A stretch of 64,000 nucleotides of DNA from Acidobacteriota bacterium (GCA_025463125.1 JAOAPX010000073.1:1-64000); one strand, 5' to 3'. Shown: positions 33,369 through 43,109, numbered from the stretch's first letter. Notes: a model not told the origin generated them from the letters alone. Made by a program: numbers and translations.

Positions 33369-33902
33369 ATGGACAGAAAAATTTACGGATTATTGGCGGA
33401 ATTCGATACGGCAACTCAGGTGGTTGACGCTGCTCGGAAAATACGTGAAGCCGGTTATAAAAAAACCGATGCCTTTTCACCGTTTCCGATTCACGAAATG
33501 GACGAAGCGCTCGGAATCAGGCGAAGTATTCTGCCGTACCTGGTTTTTGCCGGCGGTGTCGCCGGGTTACTGACCGGATTAGGTCTTCAGTGGTTTGTTC
33601 ACGTTTACGATTACCCGATTATTGTCGGCGGTCGTCCTTATTTCAGTTTGCCGTCGTTTATTCCGCCGGCATTTGAGTTGACAATTTTATTTGCGGGTTT
33701 TGCGGCGGTTTTCGGGATGCTTTTTTTGAACGGTTTACCGCAGCCGTATCATCCGGTTTTTAATGTTCCGCGTTTTGCCCTTGCAACACGTGAAAAGTTC
33801 TTTTTATTGATTGAAACAAAAGACCCGAAATTCGATTACGAAGAAACGAAACGTTTTATGCACAGTTTGAGTCCGCAGGAGGTTTTCGATGTCGAAGAAT
33901 AG
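33369..33902 (+). CDS. actD: Alternative Complex III subunit ActD (DUF3341)
   Basis: ORF 33339..33902; start MDRKIYGLLAEFDTATQVVDAARKIREAGYKKTDAFSPFPIHEMDEALG; two TM helices. Confidence 0.93.
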   Translation: MDRKIYGLLAEFDTATQVVDAARKIREAGYKKTDAFSPFPIHEMDEALGIRRSILPYLVFAGGVAGLLTGLGLQWFVHVYDYPIIVGGRPYFSLPSFIPPAFELTILFAGFAAVFGMLFLNGLPQPYHPVFNVPRFALATREKFFLLIETKDPKFDYEETKRFMHSLSPQEVFDVEE

Positions 33903-34662
33903 TGGAAAGTGGGAAGCGAAAAGTAGAAAATGGTCGGCGAGCAAAGTTGCTTACTGCTTACTGCTTACTGCTTACTGCTTACTGGCGGTTGGCTGCCGTT
34001 ACGATATGCAGGACCAGCCGCGCTATAAATATTATAAACAGAGCGACTTTTTTGCGGACGGACGCGCTTCGCGGGATTTGCCGGAAGGCACGGTATCGCG
34101 CGGCAACTTGCGCGATAATAAAGCGTTTTACACCGGCAAAATAGATAATCCGAACCCGAACGCGGCGGCTGAAACGACGACTGACGCTTCGGGAAATACG
34201 CTGGTTTCGAGCTTTCCGAATGCGATTGCGAAAATCCCGGTTCCGGTCACAAAAGAACTGATTGATCGCGGACAGGAACGCTATAACATTTACTGTATCG
34301 TTTGCCACGGTCCGGTCGGCAGCGGCGACGGAATGGTCGTTCGCCGCGGGTATCCGCAGCCGCCGACTTATCACGACGACCGTTTAAGAAATGCGCCCGA
34401 CGGGCATTTCTTTGACGTAATAACCAATGGGTGGGGCAAAATGAATTCCTACGCTCATCAGGTTCCGGTCGCTGATCGCTGGGCAATCGTAGCTTATATT
34501 CGGGCTTTGCAAGTGAGCCAAAACCCGAATGGAAACGCAACAATGACTGCAAACACACAAGCAAATACCGCCGCTAATAGAGCAAACACAAACGCCGCAA
34601 CGGCACCGGCGCCCGCAACAGGCGGCGCGGCAAACGCCAATACGCAAGGAGGTGCAAGATAA
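33889..34662 (+). CDS. actE: Alternative Complex III monoheme cytochrome c lipoprotein ActE
   Basis: CIVCHGPVGSGDGMVVRRGYPQPPTYH; lipoprotein signal AYCLLLTAYCLLAVGC; overlaps the actD stop. Confidence 0.92.
   Translation: MSKNSGKWEAKSRKWSASKVAYCLLLTAYCLLAVGCRYDMQDQPRYKYYKQSDFFADGRASRDLPEGTVSRGNLRDNKAFYTGKIDNPNPNAAAETTTDASGNTLVSSFPNAIAKIPVPVTKELIDRGQERYNIYCIVCHGPVGSGDGMVVRRGYPQPPTYHDDRLRNAPDGHFFDVITNGWGKMNSYAHQVPVADRWAIVAYIRALQVSQNPNGNATMTANTQANTAANRANTNAATAPAPATGGAANANTQGGAR
33949..33984 (+). repeat. 7-bp tandem repeat (GCTTACT)x5 inside the actE signal-peptide coding region
   Basis: GCTTACT at 33949, 33956, 33963, 33970 and 33977, followed by G. Confidence 0.97.
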
Positions 34663-35886
34663 ATGACGAATTTTGAAGATTATCGGGCACCCGAAGAAAT
34701 CAGCCGCTGGCGCACATTTGCGCTCGGCATCGGCGGTTTGCTGTCAATTATAATTTTAGTAATCGCCGTAATCTTTCCCGAACAGCGTGAGCAGGCTCTG
34801 CGTTCGTGGCTTTTAGGATTTATCTTTTGGGGCGGCATCGGTATCGGATGTCTCGGAGTTTTGATTCTGCAGTATCTGACGGGCGGCGCGTGGGGCGTTG
34901 TCAGTCGCCGAATTCTCGAAGCCGGTTCGCGAACCATTCCGATTTTGTTTGTTTTGTTTTTACCGATTATGGCTGGCGTCACATACGCGTATGAATGGAC
35001 GCACCTGATGGATCTTCCGGTAGTTGTTCACCGGCAGCCGTATCTGAGCGTCGAGTGGTGGATTTTCCGCGCTGTTTTATATTTCATTTTATGGTATTTA
35101 ATGGCGTATTTTCTCAACAAATGGTCGGCGCAGCAGGATCAGGCGAAGGATTTCGATCAGGCGGCAAAGCTTTTAGCCGATTCATCGAAGTTTTCCGGTC
35201 CGACGATGGTTTTCTTTGTGCTCGTCGTTTCGTTCGCCGCGATTGACTGGGTAATGACGCTCGATCCGCACTGGTTTTCGACGATGTACGGATTTCTTTT
35301 CACGGCTGGGTGGGGATTAAGCTGCTTTTGTTTTGTCGTTGCTAATTTGGCTTTTCTGGCAAATAAAGCGCCGCTCAACCGAATTATCGGCAAGCGCCAT
35401 TTTCACGATCTGGGGAAATTGATGCTCGCTTTGACGATGGTTTGGGCGTATTTTAACTTTTCACAGTTTTTGATTATCTGGTCGGGCAACCTGCCGGAAG
35501 AAACCACCTGGTACTTGAGCCGCTTGAAAGGCGGTTGGGGCGTAGTCGGCGCAATCCTGATTTTGTTCCATTTCGCGTTCCCGTTTCTCGTTTTGTTGAC
35601 GCGCGACGTGAAAATGAGAGCCAAGTGGCTGGCGTCTTTAGCCGTTTTCATTTTAGTTCTGCGTCTTGTAGATATGTTCTACCTGATTAGCCCGAATCCG
35701 AGAATCTCCACGCACGGAAAAAGTTTGGAGCTTTGGGCGAGCTTTAGCTGGATGGACATTGCCGCGCCGCTCGCGGTCGGCGGAATCTGGCTCTGGTTTT
35801 ATTTCGGCGAATTAATGAAACGTCCGCTCGTTCCGGTAAACGATCCGTATTTAGGAAACGCCATCGAACACGGAAAAGGGCATTGA
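34663..35886 (+). CDS. actF: Alternative Complex III membrane subunit ActF
   Basis: Polytopic membrane protein following actE; WGVVSRRILEAGSRTIPILFVLFLPI, AAIDWVMTLDPHWFSTMYGFLF, WAYFNFSQFLIIWSGNLPEETTWYL. Confidence 0.94.
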   Translation: MTNFEDYRAPEEISRWRTFALGIGGLLSIIILVIAVIFPEQREQALRSWLLGFIFWGGIGIGCLGVLILQYLTGGAWGVVSRRILEAGSRTIPILFVLFLPIMAGVTYAYEWTHLMDLPVVVHRQPYLSVEWWIFRAVLYFILWYLMAYFLNKWSAQQDQAKDFDQAAKLLADSSKFSGPTMVFFVLVVSFAAIDWVMTLDPHWFSTMYGFLFTAGWGLSCFCFVVANLAFLANKAPLNRIIGKRHFHDLGKLMLALTMVWAYFNFSQFLIIWSGNLPEETTWYLSRLKGGWGVVGAILILFHFAFPFLVLLTRDVKMRAKWLASLAVFILVLRLVDMFYLISPNPRISTHGKSLELWASFSWMDIAAPLAVGGIWLWFYFGELMKRPLVPVNDPYLGNAIEHGKGH

Positions 35887-35902
35887 TAATTGCGAGTTTT
35901 AG

Positions 35903-35950
35903 ATTGCGAATTGCGGATTAAGAGAAGTTATTTTTCATAACCGCAATTCG
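35903..35950. repeat. Heptamer pair and inverted repeat between actF and the small TM gene
   Basis: ATTGCGA-ATTGCGG direct heptamers; CGAATTGCGG (35907-35916) / CCGCAATTCG (35941-35950). Confidence 0.7.
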
Positions 35951-35965
35951 TAAATGAAAAAGATT

Positions 35966-36514
35966 ATGGGAAACACGAAGCACGAAAAATCATTTGTAGA
36001 TTATGACAAGACGTATGAGCAGAATCTTATCGGCTTGCGCGGAGTTGCCTATTTCAGCATCGGCTTAACTCTGCTGATTGTCATCACTTTCGGATTAATG
36101 TGGGCGCTGCAAAACGTTATGGAAGATCAGGCGAGGGAATCGAAGGCTTCGACAAACCCGATGGTAATGAGCGATCAGGAGCGTCTTCCGCCCGAACCGC
36201 GTCTTCAGGCTGCGCCCGGATTCGGCGTCGATTCGGAAAACGGTCGCGTTAATCTCGAATTAAAAGCGCCGCAGTCGGAATACTGGGAATTGACGCGGCA
36301 ATGGAACAACCTTCTCAGAAACGGGCAGAAAGACCCGAAAACCGGAACGGTTGTAACTTTGCCGATTGAACAGGCGAAAGAAAGATTTTTGCAGCAATCG
36401 GCAGCCGCAGCTAATACGGGAGCCGCCGCGCCGAACAGCGATATTTTACAAAAATCGCGTTTGATTGTTTCCGACGCGAGCTCCGGCAGGCAGGCTTCGA
36501 TCACGCATAGATAG
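35966..36514 (+). CDS. Single-TM protein associated with the ACIII/oxidase operon
   Basis: ORF 35954..36514; one TM (VAYFSIGLTLLIVITFGLMWAL), ERLPPEPRLQAAPGFGVD, TGTVVTLPIEQAKERFLQQ. Confidence 0.7.
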   Translation: MGNTKHEKSFVDYDKTYEQNLIGLRGVAYFSIGLTLLIVITFGLMWALQNVMEDQARESKASTNPMVMSDQERLPPEPRLQAAPGFGVDSENGRVNLELKAPQSEYWELTRQWNNLLRNGQKDPKTGTVVTLPIEQAKERFLQQSAAAANTGAAAPNSDILQKSRLIVSDASSGRQASITHR

Positions 36515-36551
36515 AAGCTTTTTTATTAAGGTTTGATGAAAAATCTGTGGC

Positions 36552-37490
36552 TTGCGGATTTCATCAAGTCGAGAGAACAAAAAAATGAATAAAAGTTCGG
36601 CAAATTCAGCAGTTTTGAAGCTGACACTTTTCAGTTTGGCAGTAATTTTATTAAGTTTCGCGAGCATTTCGGCGCAAAAGACAGAGCATTACAATTCTCC
36701 GCTTTATTCGCCGAAAACTTACGATCCGAACCAGACATCGAGCAACGGTCTGCCGGAAGTTTTGAAAGAAATCGGTATTGACCAGAAATTAGGCGAGCAG
36801 CTTCCGCTCGACGCGGAATTTAAGGACGAAGCTGGCAACGCCGTAAAATTAGGCGATTTTTTTAATAAAGAAAAACCTGTTGTCCTGGCTTTTGTTTATT
36901 ACGAGTGTCCGATGCTTTGCAATCAGGTTCTTAACGGTTTGACCGGTTCGCTGAAAGGAATTTCCTTTGACGCCGGGAAAGAATTCGATGTTGTGGCAAT
37001 CAGTTTCGACGCTCGTGAAAACGATAAAGCCGGTTTAGCGCAGAATAAAAAAATCAGTTATATGGAGCGTTACGGACGCCCGGAAACTGAAAAGGGCTGG
37101 CACTTTTTGACCGGCAGCCAGGAATCGATTGATAAAGTAACGAGCGCCGCCGGGTTTAAGTATAAATGGGATGAGCAGTCAAACCAGTTTGCCCACGGCA
37201 GCGCGGTCATGGTCGTAACGCCTGAAGGAAAACTTTCGCGCTATCATTACGGAATTGATTATGCGCCGAAAGATTTAAAGTTCAGCCTGATGGATTCGGC
37301 AAAACTTAATATCGGAAATCCGGTCGAACAGCTTTCTTTATACTGTTTTCATTACGACCCCTCGACCGGAAAATACGGTTTGGCGATATTGCGCGTGTTA
37401 CGGCTTTTTGCGATAGCGACATTAATAGGATTGGGCGGTATGCTGTTTGTTTTCTGGCGCAGAAAAAGCAGAAAACAGGAAATGAATTAG
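36552..37490 (+). CDS. SCO1/SenC-family copper chaperone with C-terminal TM
   Basis: FFNKEKPVVLAFVYYECPMLCNQVLNGL (CxxxC), VAISFDARE, C-terminal TM LRLFAIATLIGLGGMLFVFW. Confidence 0.9.
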   Translation: MRISSSRENKKMNKSSANSAVLKLTLFSLAVILLSFASISAQKTEHYNSPLYSPKTYDPNQTSSNGLPEVLKEIGIDQKLGEQLPLDAEFKDEAGNAVKLGDFFNKEKPVVLAFVYYECPMLCNQVLNGLTGSLKGISFDAGKEFDVVAISFDARENDKAGLAQNKKISYMERYGRPETEKGWHFLTGSQESIDKVTSAAGFKYKWDEQSNQFAHGSAVMVVTPEGKLSRYHYGIDYAPKDLKFSLMDSAKLNIGNPVEQLSLYCFHYDPSTGKYGLAILRVLRLFAIATLIGLGGMLFVFWRRKSRKQEMN

Positions 37491-37501
37491 TTTTTAATTC
37501 T

Positions 37502-37533
37502 AATTTTAGGTTTGGAATGTTAAATCTAAAATT
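37502..37533. repeat. Hairpin between SCO and coxB
   Basis: AATTTTAGGTTT-GGAATGTT-AAATCTAAAATT. Confidence 0.7.
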
Positions 37534-37544
37534 TTTATAAGAAT

Positions 37545-38684
37545 ATGCAAAATACTTCGTGGGTTCCATTTTTTCCTGAACAGGCTTCCACCTTCGCGTG
37601 GCAGGTTGACGGGCTGTATCTTTACCTGATTTTAATCAGCGTGTTTTTCACGGTTTTAATTTTCGCCGGGCTTTTAGTGTTCGGTATTAAATACCGGGAA
37701 AGAGAAAAATACGCGACCGGAGCGGAAATTCACGGTTCAATCGGGTTGGAAACATTCTGGTCAATCATTCCTTTCATTATTTCAATGACGATTTTCCTCG
37801 GCGGCGCGATTGTTTACTACAACCAGCAGCGTATGCCCGACGATGCGACGGAAATCTTCGTTGTCGGAAAACAATGGATGTGGAAAATTCAGCACGGTAC
37901 GGGACAGCGCGAAATCAACGAGCTGCACGTTCCGGTCGGGCGAAAGATCAAGCTGACGATGACGACCGAGGACGTTCTGCACGATTTCTCGATTCCCGCC
38001 TTCCGCACCAAATTCGACGTCGTTCCGGGAAGATACACGACCACCTGGTTTGAGGCGACAAAGCCCGGCAAATATCACCTGTTCTGCGCCGAATATTGCG
38101 GTCTGAATCACTCGGGTATGGGCGGCTACGTTTATGTAATGGAACAGCGCGATTTTGACAACTGGCTGAGCGGAAACGTTTCCGGGCAAACGCCGGTCGA
38201 AGCCGGTAACGATTTGTTCAATAATAAGCTCGGCTGCGCGTCCTGCCACCAGCAGAACGATCAGGGACGCGGACCGAATCTAGCCGGTATCTTCGGAAAA
38301 GACGTCAGGCTGACGGGCGGGCAGATCGTTAAAGCCGACGATGAATATATTCGCAACTCGATTTTGAATCCGCAAGGGCAGATCGTCGAAGGTTACCAGC
38401 CGATAATGCCGACCTTTAAAGGACAAATTACAGAAGAACAGCTGGTTCAGCTGATCGCTTATATAAAATCTTTGGGCGGCAATTCCATCGAAGGAACGAC
38501 AACCAGGACCACAACCACAACTAACACAAATACTTCGGGCGGAAACAATATGAATAGTAATTCCGGCACGGGGGGAAGTACAATAAGAGTACCGTTGCCC
38601 GAAAGAGGAGCAGCCAACAATAGACAGGGTAGTAATCCGAACGCTCCGGATATAACATCAGAGCCGACGAATCGACAACGATAA
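37545..38684 (+). CDS. coxB: Cytochrome c oxidase subunit II fused to cytochrome c (caa3 type)
   Basis: CuA motif HLFCAEYCGLNHSGMGGYV; fused monoheme CASCHQQNDQGRGPNLAGIFG; two N-terminal TMs. Confidence 0.95.
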   Translation: MQNTSWVPFFPEQASTFAWQVDGLYLYLILISVFFTVLIFAGLLVFGIKYREREKYATGAEIHGSIGLETFWSIIPFIISMTIFLGGAIVYYNQQRMPDDATEIFVVGKQWMWKIQHGTGQREINELHVPVGRKIKLTMTTEDVLHDFSIPAFRTKFDVVPGRYTTTWFEATKPGKYHLFCAEYCGLNHSGMGGYVYVMEQRDFDNWLSGNVSGQTPVEAGNDLFNNKLGCASCHQQNDQGRGPNLAGIFGKDVRLTGGQIVKADDEYIRNSILNPQGQIVEGYQPIMPTFKGQITEEQLVQLIAYIKSLGGNSIEGTTTRTTTTTNTNTSGGNNMNSNSGTGGSTIRVPLPERGAANNRQGSNPNAPDITSEPTNRQR

Positions 38685-38705
38685 AAGAGGTACTAAAAGA
38701 AGATT

Positions 38706-40373
38706 ATGCAAAACGTGGACACAATTAATTCCGGCTATATCGAAAAGCCGACAAATTATTTAACAAACGGTTACACGCTAAAATCCTGGCTTTTGACGAA
38801 AGATCATAAACGCATCGCGATTTTGTATCTGATAGTTATATCAATCTTTTTTTTGATGGGCGGGCTTTACGCGGCGACGATTCGGCTTGAACTTTTAACT
38901 CCGCAGAGCGATATGCTCGAAACGCAGACGTACAATAAAGTTTTCACGCAACACGGGATTTTGATGATTTTCTTTTTTTTGATTCCATCAATTCCGGCGG
39001 TTTTAGGAAACTTTTTTGTGCCGATTATGATCGGCGCGAAAGATCTGGCGTTTCCGCGCATTAACTTGCTGAGCTGGTATCTTTATATGATCGGCGGCGT
39101 GCTGACGCTGTGGGCTTTGATGCAGGGCGGCGTCGATACGGGCTGGACTTTCTACGCGCCTTATTCGACGACATTCTCCAACAGTTATGTGACGGCGGTC
39201 GGACTCGGTATTTTCGTCAACGGTTTCTCATCAATTCTGACGGGCTTAAACCTTATCGTCACAACGCATACGATGCGCGCGCCGGGAATGACCTGGTTCA
39301 GGCTGCCGCTTTTCGTTTGGGCGCTTTACGCGACGAGTTTAGTGATGATTCTGGGAACTCCGGTTATTGCTATTACGATCCTTCTGCTGGCTGTCGAGCG
39401 CTTGGCGCAGATCGGCATTTTCGACCCGGCAATCGGCGGCGATCCGATCCTGTTTCAACATCTTTTCTGGTTTTACTCGCATCCGGCTGTTTATATTATG
39501 GTTCTGCCCGGAATGGGCGTCATCTCGGAATTGATTTCCAACTTTTCGCGTAAAAAGATTTTCGGTTACGAGTTTATTGCCTTTTCATCGATTGCCATCG
39601 CGGTTTTCGGCTTTCTCGTCTGGGGGCATCATATGTTCGTCAGCGGTCAGTCGATTTACGCCGGTCTCGTATTCTCGTTTCTGACGATGGTCGTTGCCAT
39701 TCCCTCGGCGATCAAAATGTTTAACTGGACGGCGACGCTTTATAAAGGTTCGATTTTATTCGATACCCCGATGCTGTACGCGCTCGGCTTTTTGGGATTG
39801 TTCCTGATCGGCGGATTGACCGGGTTGTTTCTCGGGTCGATGGGACTCGATATTCATTTAACCGACACGTATTTTGTCGTCGCGCATTTCCATTACGTGA
39901 TGGTAGGCGGACAGGTGATTGCGTATTTAGGCGGAATTCATTACTGGTGGTCGAAAATGACCGGCAAAATGTATTCGGAGTTTTGGGGGAAAATTTCGGC
40001 GATGCTTGTTTTCGTCGGCTTTAACCTGACGTTTTTCCCGCAGTTTATTTTAGGTTATCAGGGAATGCCGCGCCGGTATGCGGCTTACCCGGAAGAGTTT
40101 CAGGTATTGAATATCTTCTCGACGGCAGGCGCTTCGGTTTTAGGCGTCGGTCTGGTAATGCCGGTTATATATCTGACGCATTCGCTGATCTGGGGTAAAG
40201 ACGCCCCGGCAAACCCATGGCTTCTGCCCGGACTTGAATGGAGAATTCCATCGCCGCCGCCGACGGAAAACTTTGAAACGACGCCGATCGTAACTTGGGA
40301 AGCCTACGACTTTACGGAAGAAAGCGGTTTGGATTTAGAAAGCGCGCGAAATAAAAATAAGGTAACGGTTTAA
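38706..40373 (+). CDS. coxA: Cytochrome c oxidase subunit I
   Basis: [81 protein letters not shown]. Confidence 0.97.
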   Translation: MQNVDTINSGYIEKPTNYLTNGYTLKSWLLTKDHKRIAILYLIVISIFFLMGGLYAATIRLELLTPQSDMLETQTYNKVFTQHGILMIFFFLIPSIPAVLGNFFVPIMIGAKDLAFPRINLLSWYLYMIGGVLTLWALMQGGVDTGWTFYAPYSTTFSNSYVTAVGLGIFVNGFSSILTGLNLIVTTHTMRAPGMTWFRLPLFVWALYATSLVMILGTPVIAITILLLAVERLAQIGIFDPAIGGDPILFQHLFWFYSHPAVYIMVLPGMGVISELISNFSRKKIFGYEFIAFSSIAIAVFGFLVWGHHMFVSGQSIYAGLVFSFLTMVVAIPSAIKMFNWTATLYKGSILFDTPMLYALGFLGLFLIGGLTGLFLGSMGLDIHLTDTYFVVAHFHYVMVGGQVIAYLGGIHYWWSKMTGKMYSEFWGKISAMLVFVGFNLTFFPQFILGYQGMPRRYAAYPEEFQVLNIFSTAGASVLGVGLVMPVIYLTHSLIWGKDAPANPWLLPGLEWRIPSPPPTENFETTPIVTWEAYDFTEESGLDLESARNKNKVTV

Positions 40374-40374
40374 T

Positions 40375-40488
40375 CGATTACGAGTAAAAATGGAGAACGG
40401 TAAATTTTGAATGATAAGCGTAAGAAATGCTTTCGCTTATCATTCAAAAGTCGAAATTCACCATTTTTACAAGTCGTAATTCGTAATT
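40375..40488. repeat. Long imperfect inverted repeat between coxA and coxC
   Basis: Inner perfect stem TTTTGAATGATAAGCG (40405-40420) / CGCTTATCATTCAAAA (40434-40449); outer GTAAAAATGG (40384-40393) / CCATTTTTAC (40461-40470); outermost CGATTACGA / TCGTAATTCG. Confidence 0.85.
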
Positions 40489-40498
40489 AGAAAAAAAT

Positions 40499-41449
40499 AT
40501 GGCGACACACGCAGACGTTCACGACCATTATCATCCGCCGGGTCTTCAGCATCAGTTTGAAGATATGGGACAGCAACAGGAATCCGCTTCTATCGGAATG
40601 TGGATGTTTCTCGTCCAGGAAATAATGTTTTTCGGCGGTTTATTTACGGTTTATCTGGTTTTTCGTTCCAAATACCCGATGGCATTTGCCGCCGGCAGTA
40701 ACCATCTGGATGTGGCTTGGGGCGCGGGAAATACGGTTGTTCTAATCGTCAGCAGTTTAACGATGGCTTTAGCCGTTCATTATGCCCAGCTCGGCAAAAG
40801 AATGGCGCAGGTTGTCTGTATTATCCTGACGATGATTCTCGGCACGATGTTTCTCGGCGTAAAATCGATCGAATACGCGGCTAAATACAACGATGGAATC
40901 GTCCCTGTCACCGGTCTCAACCGAAGAACCGCGGTCAGTCACGAAGCAGGCACATACAGTCTTCCGAGTGATCCGAATATGCAGAGGAATCAGTCTTTGG
41001 ACGCTCCGGCTTCGGTCGAGCAAAACAAAGGCGTGTCCGGCGAGCAGCACGGCGCAGAAAAAGAGCACGTATATGTAAACCCGACGGGCAGCTTTATATG
41101 GGAAGATATAAGCCTGGCGCAATTGGCTGAAAAAGGAAACTTTTTAACTTCAGCCGAAAAGATCGGATATTACACGAACGGTCAGCTCGACCCGCATAAA
41201 TTCCGCGATAAAGTCCGCATTTTCTACTGGATTTATTTTGTGATGACCGGATTGCACGCTCTGCATATGATCATCGGTTTGGGCTTAATGGCTTGGCTTT
41301 TGTGGAAAGCGTGGCTCGGAACGTTTACGGCGGATTACTACTCGCCGGTTGAGATGTCCGGGCTTTACTGGCACTTTGTCGATATCGTCTGGATTTTCCT
41401 CTTTCCTTTATTATATCTTTTGGGAAGGCATTTCGCGGGAGGACATTAA
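40499..41449 (+). CDS. coxC: Cytochrome c oxidase subunit III with a large hydrophilic insertion
   Basis: [51 protein letters not shown]-type segment, [21 protein letters not shown]. Confidence 0.94.
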   Translation: MATHADVHDHYHPPGLQHQFEDMGQQQESASIGMWMFLVQEIMFFGGLFTVYLVFRSKYPMAFAAGSNHLDVAWGAGNTVVLIVSSLTMALAVHYAQLGKRMAQVVCIILTMILGTMFLGVKSIEYAAKYNDGIVPVTGLNRRTAVSHEAGTYSLPSDPNMQRNQSLDAPASVEQNKGVSGEQHGAEKEHVYVNPTGSFIWEDISLAQLAEKGNFLTSAEKIGYYTNGQLDPHKFRDKVRIFYWIYFVMTGLHALHMIIGLGLMAWLLWKAWLGTFTADYYSPVEMSGLYWHFVDIVWIFLFPLLYLLGRHFAGGH

Positions 41450-41455
41450 GGTTTT

Positions 41456-41824
41456 ATGGCTGATAATTACACGGAACATCAAAAGAATAATTTAAATACG
41501 CACGATGAACACAGCGGCGCTCATCACATCGTCTCGATCCCGCTTTACTTAACGGTTTTCGGAATCCTGATGATCGGAACGGTTTTAACCGTCGGCGCGG
41601 CTTATGTCGATCTCGATTACATTTTTCCGGGCGCGAACACGCTGGTTGCGTTAGCCATCGCTTTTTTCAAAATGGGCGCGGTCGTTCTGATATTTATGCA
41701 CGTGCGCTGGAGCTCGAAATTGATTTGGCTGACGGTGCTCGCGGGCTTTTTCTGGCTGGCGATTATGTTCGCCTTCACGATGCAGGATTACCTGACGCGC
41801 GCGCCGGGCGTTTTCCCGCAATAA
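41456..41824 (+). CDS. coxD: Cytochrome c oxidase subunit IV (prokaryotic, caa3 type)
   Basis: Three TMs; VSIPLYLTVFGILMIGTVLTVGAAYVDL, ALAIAFFKMGAVVLIFMHVRWSSKLIWLTV; position in the cox operon. Confidence 0.88.
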   Translation: MADNYTEHQKNNLNTHDEHSGAHHIVSIPLYLTVFGILMIGTVLTVGAAYVDLDYIFPGANTLVALAIAFFKMGAVVLIFMHVRWSSKLIWLTVLAGFFWLAIMFAFTMQDYLTRAPGVFPQ

Positions 41825-42023
41825 AAAAATAAAGATAAAAAAATAAGCGAATACCGGGACGAAAAGCAAAATCTGATCGTCCCATTCGTCTTTTAATAGT
41901 TAGGAATTGGGCTTGTTTTCGTGGTATTATTATCGATTTGAACGAATTGATTTTTAATTATAAAGGGTATTTTGTAAGAGCTTTATAATACAACAAATCG
42001 CTTTAATTCAACATCACAAATCA

Positions 42024-43106
42024 ATGAATTTTACCAGACCCTCTTATAAGCATTTATTTCTATTTATATTTATTGCCGCGTTTTTAAGCGGCTGCGGGAT
42101 CATTGCTCCGAAGACAAAGGAAAAAACGGTTACATTATTGAAATCCGAAGACGCGACGCAGGCGCAGTTAATAAGTGAGATTAATCGTTTTGCCGCCGTC
42201 GGCTCGATGCGCGCCAAGATGGATTTGAAATTTGAAGATAATTCTTACGCCGAACTCGGCATCGCGGAAAAATATAAAACCGCAGACGGTGAAGTTGTCG
42301 TGCAAAGACCGGCTAATATTCTTTTAAAAGTTCAGGTTCCGATTATCAAAACCGATGTCGCGCAGATGACTTCTGACGGCGAGAAATTCCGCGTGGCGAT
42401 TCTGGAAGACGGCGCGGGCGGCAAATACAAAAAATTCGTTACCGGAACCAACGAGGCTGATTACTCGATTTTGCAGGAACAGGTAAAAAAGCTCGATCTG
42501 AACGCGAAAGCTATTCAGCAAAACGTCAACGCTTTTTCCAATCTGCGCCCGCAGCATTTTACAGACGCTGTTTTAGTGCGACCGATTAGCACTGAAAACA
42601 ACGCTTACGTGCAAAGCACGATCGTGCAGGAAGAAGAAGACCTCGCGAAAGATAAAAAATCGCCTTTGCGCAAGGTTTTGCGCGGTTATTATCTGCTCGA
42701 CGAGTTTCGGAAAAATCCTGACGGCAGTTTGAAAGTTCTGCGCCGTTTTTGGTTTGACAGGGTCGGCGGCATAAGGCTCGCGCGCCAGCAGATTTTCGAT
42801 GAACGCGGTGAGATCGAATCCGACATTGTTTACGGCAAAGAAGGAAACCTGGGTGATTCGTCTCAGTATAATAATTTACCTTTAGAAATCGTCGTTACGC
42901 GTCCGAAGGAAAAATATAAAATGAAGCTGACGTACCAATCGCCGGCGAGCGTAACGATCGGAAAAAATTACCCGGCGAAAGCTTTTGTTCTGGAAAACAC
43001 CTGGGGACTCGAAGAAGTCGATCTTGACAAAAAATTGTTGGAAGCCAGGAACCGCAGCGGCGAAAACGTTATGCAGGAGCCGGAGGCAAAGGCGCACGCG
43101 CAATAA
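42024..43106 (+). CDS. Lipoprotein with LolA/LolB-like fold features
   Basis: Lipobox FLSGCGII; INRFAAVGSMRAKMDLKFEDNSYAELG...PANILLKVQVPIIKTDVAQMTSDGEKFRVAI. Confidence 0.65.
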   Translation: MNFTRPSYKHLFLFIFIAAFLSGCGIIAPKTKEKTVTLLKSEDATQAQLISEINRFAAVGSMRAKMDLKFEDNSYAELGIAEKYKTADGEVVVQRPANILLKVQVPIIKTDVAQMTSDGEKFRVAILEDGAGGKYKKFVTGTNEADYSILQEQVKKLDLNAKAIQQNVNAFSNLRPQHFTDAVLVRPISTENNAYVQSTIVQEEEDLAKDKKSPLRKVLRGYYLLDEFRKNPDGSLKVLRRFWFDRVGGIRLARQQIFDERGEIESDIVYGKEGNLGDSSQYNNLPLEIVVTRPKEKYKMKLTYQSPASVTIGKNYPAKAFVLENTWGLEEVDLDKKLLEARNRSGENVMQEPEAKAHAQ

Positions 43107-43109
43107 TTT

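Noticed and set aside
33949-33984. Assembly error explanation for the actE heptamer
   Set aside because: The reading frame stays open and yields a plausible lipoprotein signal peptide followed by a cytochrome c domain; read-level confirmation would still help
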